Source: Circinella umbellata
Lineage: Eukaryota; Mucoromycota; Mucoromycetes; Mucorales; Lichtheimiaceae
Assembly (NCBI GenBank): GCA_025093555.1
Contig: JAIWNF010000010.1
Location: 372,001-436,000, forward strand
Length of the DNA: 64,000 nucleotides
Direction of reading: 5' to 3'
The notes beneath the pieces were generated by a model that saw only the letters and a list, made by a program, of their open reading frames with translations, did no database searches and was not told where the DNA came from. A program made the translations under genes and the position numbers. Positions 61,475-64,000 of this stretch are shown here, one piece after another; the stretch's first letter is position 1, and each line of letters starts with the position of its first letter.

Positions 61475-63537
61475 AATAAACCCTCACCACCACCACCACC
61501 ACCACCACACATAGCTTTTTTTTTTACTACATCCATGTACATAAAAATATATAAATATTTCTTTTTTTTTCCTTTTCAACTCAAACATTTCCTTCTTTTA
61601 CTTTTCTCCTCCCTACCTTTATTAATACTATTTGTAATTCACAAAATTAGTTTTTTTTTTATTATCCTACGTATTAAAGTATATTTATGTATAAAAAAAA
61701 AAAGAGATTGTCATAATTATAATAATTTATACCAGACAATCACTTTTTTTTAAAAATTAAAATAAACAACATTTCTATTGATTTTGTGTGAACAGTTTTT
61801 GGATAGACATACTACACTTGAAAACAAGTATATAAGAAGTACAGTCAGTACGTAATGAGTTTATTATAACAACATCTATTAAAACTGAGCAAATTATATT
61901 CTCTTTATTTGTAACACAAGATTTATGCACTTTACATGAGCTAACGAGTACTGAATTTAGAAACTCCAAGATACTTGTTCAAGATACGTATCATGATTAA
62001 AACAGCTTCCCTTAACATAAAGTGACTAAGCCAACATTCTTTTGCAACAAAAAGTGAGAAATGCAAAGAGTTTTCTTCTTCAATATTTAAATATTACATA
62101 GATCATTTATTTTTTTATTGCTAGGCGCGTGAATTTCAATAGAGAAAACAATCAGTGAATTTTAGGCAACAACTCTTAATTGAGCATTCGCTATTAAAAT
62201 AATCATAAACAGTTTCTTATATTAAATTCTACCTATGAATTTATTCACTGTAACGTATAACGAAATATATAAATTTTCGTATCCATCAATAATTATATCA
62301 TCAATTCTAAATGTAAGTCAGGTTTTTCAGTGGTATGTTCAAACTCCATTTATAATAATAGACATCAGTTTCATTATTTCCATCGATTTTTGATTTTATA
62401 GGAATTTGAATACTGTAGAATCTCTAAATCATATGTACATTACCTCTTCTCGATTCTGAAACAACGGAGTATCTCATAATATATTCTTAGCGTTAGCTTC
62501 TAGTGAAGGATTACACAAGATAATTAAAACTAGCCGATACGTAACACACTACATCAAGTTTTTTTTAAAGAAAAATAATAAACAACGGTAACGTTGTCAT
62601 TTTTACCATTAACAGTGTTAAAACCAAAAATCCTAACTCAAACCAAATATTTAATCGAAAAAAAAATCTAATAGCACAATGGCATTTCTGTTTATTTGTT
62701 ATACATATTAAATTCATGCTTATTACGTTTTTGATACTTGGTGAGAACTACTAAACAATCAAAAGAAATATATAACATGTCTACTACGTAGTGAAACAAT
62801 AATCACGTGTACTATATAATAGCTCAATATTTCTGTTTCTTCAAATACATGTGATCGTAGTATTGGATAAATAATATAGAAGTAGTTCTCTTTGCTTTTT
62901 AAATTAGTAGATATAATATATTCGACCCACAAAGAAAGCTAGGGAACGAACTCAAAAAACCTTCTCTTATTAGAACTGAATTACTGGTTACGTACATTAA
63001 ATATCTACGGTGCTTTGTTTTATACTCTATTTTTCACCCAAGCACATCCCTTTTTTACTTAGCTTATTTGATCGTGTAACATTCAAATTAGTTGGCTTAG
63101 CCATGTACATAGTACAAGAATACAACTTAACTCTAAATTTTTATTATTTTCTTCAAAGAGACAGAAAGCTCGACATTTTTTTTCTTTTTTCTGTTTACTT
63201 TATATCTTTTTATTTTTATTTACTGTTTAATCAATCTTATATTAAATAGGGCTTGGTATGCAAGAAGCGAATATACGTTACTTATAATACCAATCAAACA
63301 TTTTTTCTAAAAAAAAAAAAAAAATCTTTGGTACAAATACTATCTTCACTACTACTACTACTGCTACTACTACTTCAAGTATCCCTGCGTGGTTAAACCA
63401 ATTTTACTTCTTTTTTGTCTACTATTGAAATTGCTCTTGTCGTAAGTTGTTATAAAATAATTTTATTATTTGTACTGAATATCAAAAGACACATTATAAT
63501 ATACTGACCCAATTCATAATATTTAGAACAAAAAAAA
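61475..63537. other. 2-kb intergenic region
   Basis: Starts with a (CAC)n microsatellite (about 61486-61507) after the Sec39 stop codon. Further right are an oligo-A run near 63310 and a (CTA)n microsatellite near 63350-63373. No gene recognised; the last 200 bp should hold the promoter of the HET-like gene. Confidence 0.55.
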
Positions 63538-64000
63538 ATGACGTACATTACATACGAAAAAATGCAATATAGCGACTACAAAATGGAGAGAACAATAAAC
63601 AATTTTCGTTTGGAGGATGGACGGATCGAGACATATTCTATGTCAGAAGGTATTCATCGTCACAGGCAACCGCCCAAAAAAATACCACTAATTTTGCCGA
63701 AACCCAATTTTATGCCAAGTTACCTGGTTCGTATATCTGACATGAAATTGGTTCAAGGTTCTACAATACATGAAGGATACTGCGCACTATCCTATTCATG
63801 GAATCAGTCGGGTGATATTATAAAAGATAAAACATCCGAAACCAGTCAGCGTATTGATCTAGGCAAGCACAAGATTATATTTCCAGGCAAGACTGTACGA
63901 AAAAAACCAAGAGGTCGAAAACGAATCCCACGCAAAGTCAAGTTTGTCACATTTGAGGAACTTATACAAGAAATGTGCAAGGATTTTAATATCAAGTATA
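63538..64000 (+). CDS. HET-like domain protein, 5' part only (runs off the window)
   Basis: Open from the ATG at 63538 (context AAAAAAAAATG) through 154 codons to the window edge. After a basic N-terminal region comes FMPSYLVRISDMKLV, then EGYCALSYSWNQSG. This is the YxALSYxW start of HET (heterokaryon-incompatibility) domains that Mucoromycota genomes carry in large families. A Lys/Arg-rich segment (KKPRGRKRIPRK) and VTFEELIQEMCKDFNIKY follow, and the domain would continue with the W.D..CI..D motif outside the window. In ascomycetes HET proteins trigger non-self recognition and cell death; in Mucoromycota the role is unknown. No intron seen so far. Confidence 0.75.
   Translation, partial: MTYITYEKMQYSDYKMERTINNFRLEDGRIETYSMSEGIHRHRQPPKKIPLILPKPNFMPSYLVRISDMKLVQGSTIHEGYCALSYSWNQSGDIIKDKTSETSQRIDLGKHKIIFPGKTVRKKPRGRKRIPRKVKFVTFEELIQEMCKDFNIKY

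Overview
The window is AT-rich nuclear DNA from a filamentous fungus. It most resembles an early-diverging Mucoromycota (Mucorales-type) genome. Genes carry short GT..AG introns (about 45-260 bp), intergenic stretches are long and full of homopolymers, and low-complexity Asn/Gln/His/Asp tracts occur inside proteins. The protein families present (PAS-kinase-like kinase, Sec39, SWC4, Apd1, ETF-QO, fungal TauD, HET-like domain, MULE transposase) are fungal. Species cannot be named from sequence alone. All exon structures below were worked out by hand from splice signals and reading-frame continuity.

Left part (1-16.4 kb): widely spaced genes, mostly on the minus strand. These are a PAS-kinase-type Ser/Thr kinase without a PAS domain, a two-domain glycosyltransferase joining a GT31-like half to a GT34 half, a protein tyrosine phosphatase, a GNAT acetyltransferase and ribosomal protein L7/uL30. 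A small unrecognised ORF is divergent from L7.

Middle part (about 17-47 kb): a repeat-rich, gene-poor region. It holds a complete MULE DNA transposon (19121-22915) with about 150-bp terminal inverted repeats and a five-exon transposase fused to an OTU-type cysteine-protease domain. It also holds a decayed retroelement integrase, a second decayed ORF, a 213-bp satellite-like tandem array (26780-27943) with a diverged single copy 17 kb away, a 1,009-bp TA-flanked element with 32-bp inverted repeats, a 426-bp foldback MITE with 117-bp arms, a diverged pair of dispersed repeats, and a truncated O-fucosyltransferase-like pseudogene. Two intact genes lie among these: a TauD/TfdA dioxygenase and an Apd1-type bis-histidinyl [2Fe-2S] protein.

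Right part (47.5-61.5 kb): a compact housekeeping block. It contains ETF-ubiquinone oxidoreductase, two unrecognised multi-exon genes (279 and 559 aa), the SWR1/NuA4 subunit SWC4/DMAP1, and divergently from it a Sec39/NBAS-type vesicle-tethering protein. After 2 kb of non-coding DNA, the start of a HET-like domain gene runs off the right edge. The genes do not form one pathway. The most distinctive content is the transposon-OTU fusion, the two-domain glycosyltransferase, and the cluster of non-autonomous and satellite repeats.
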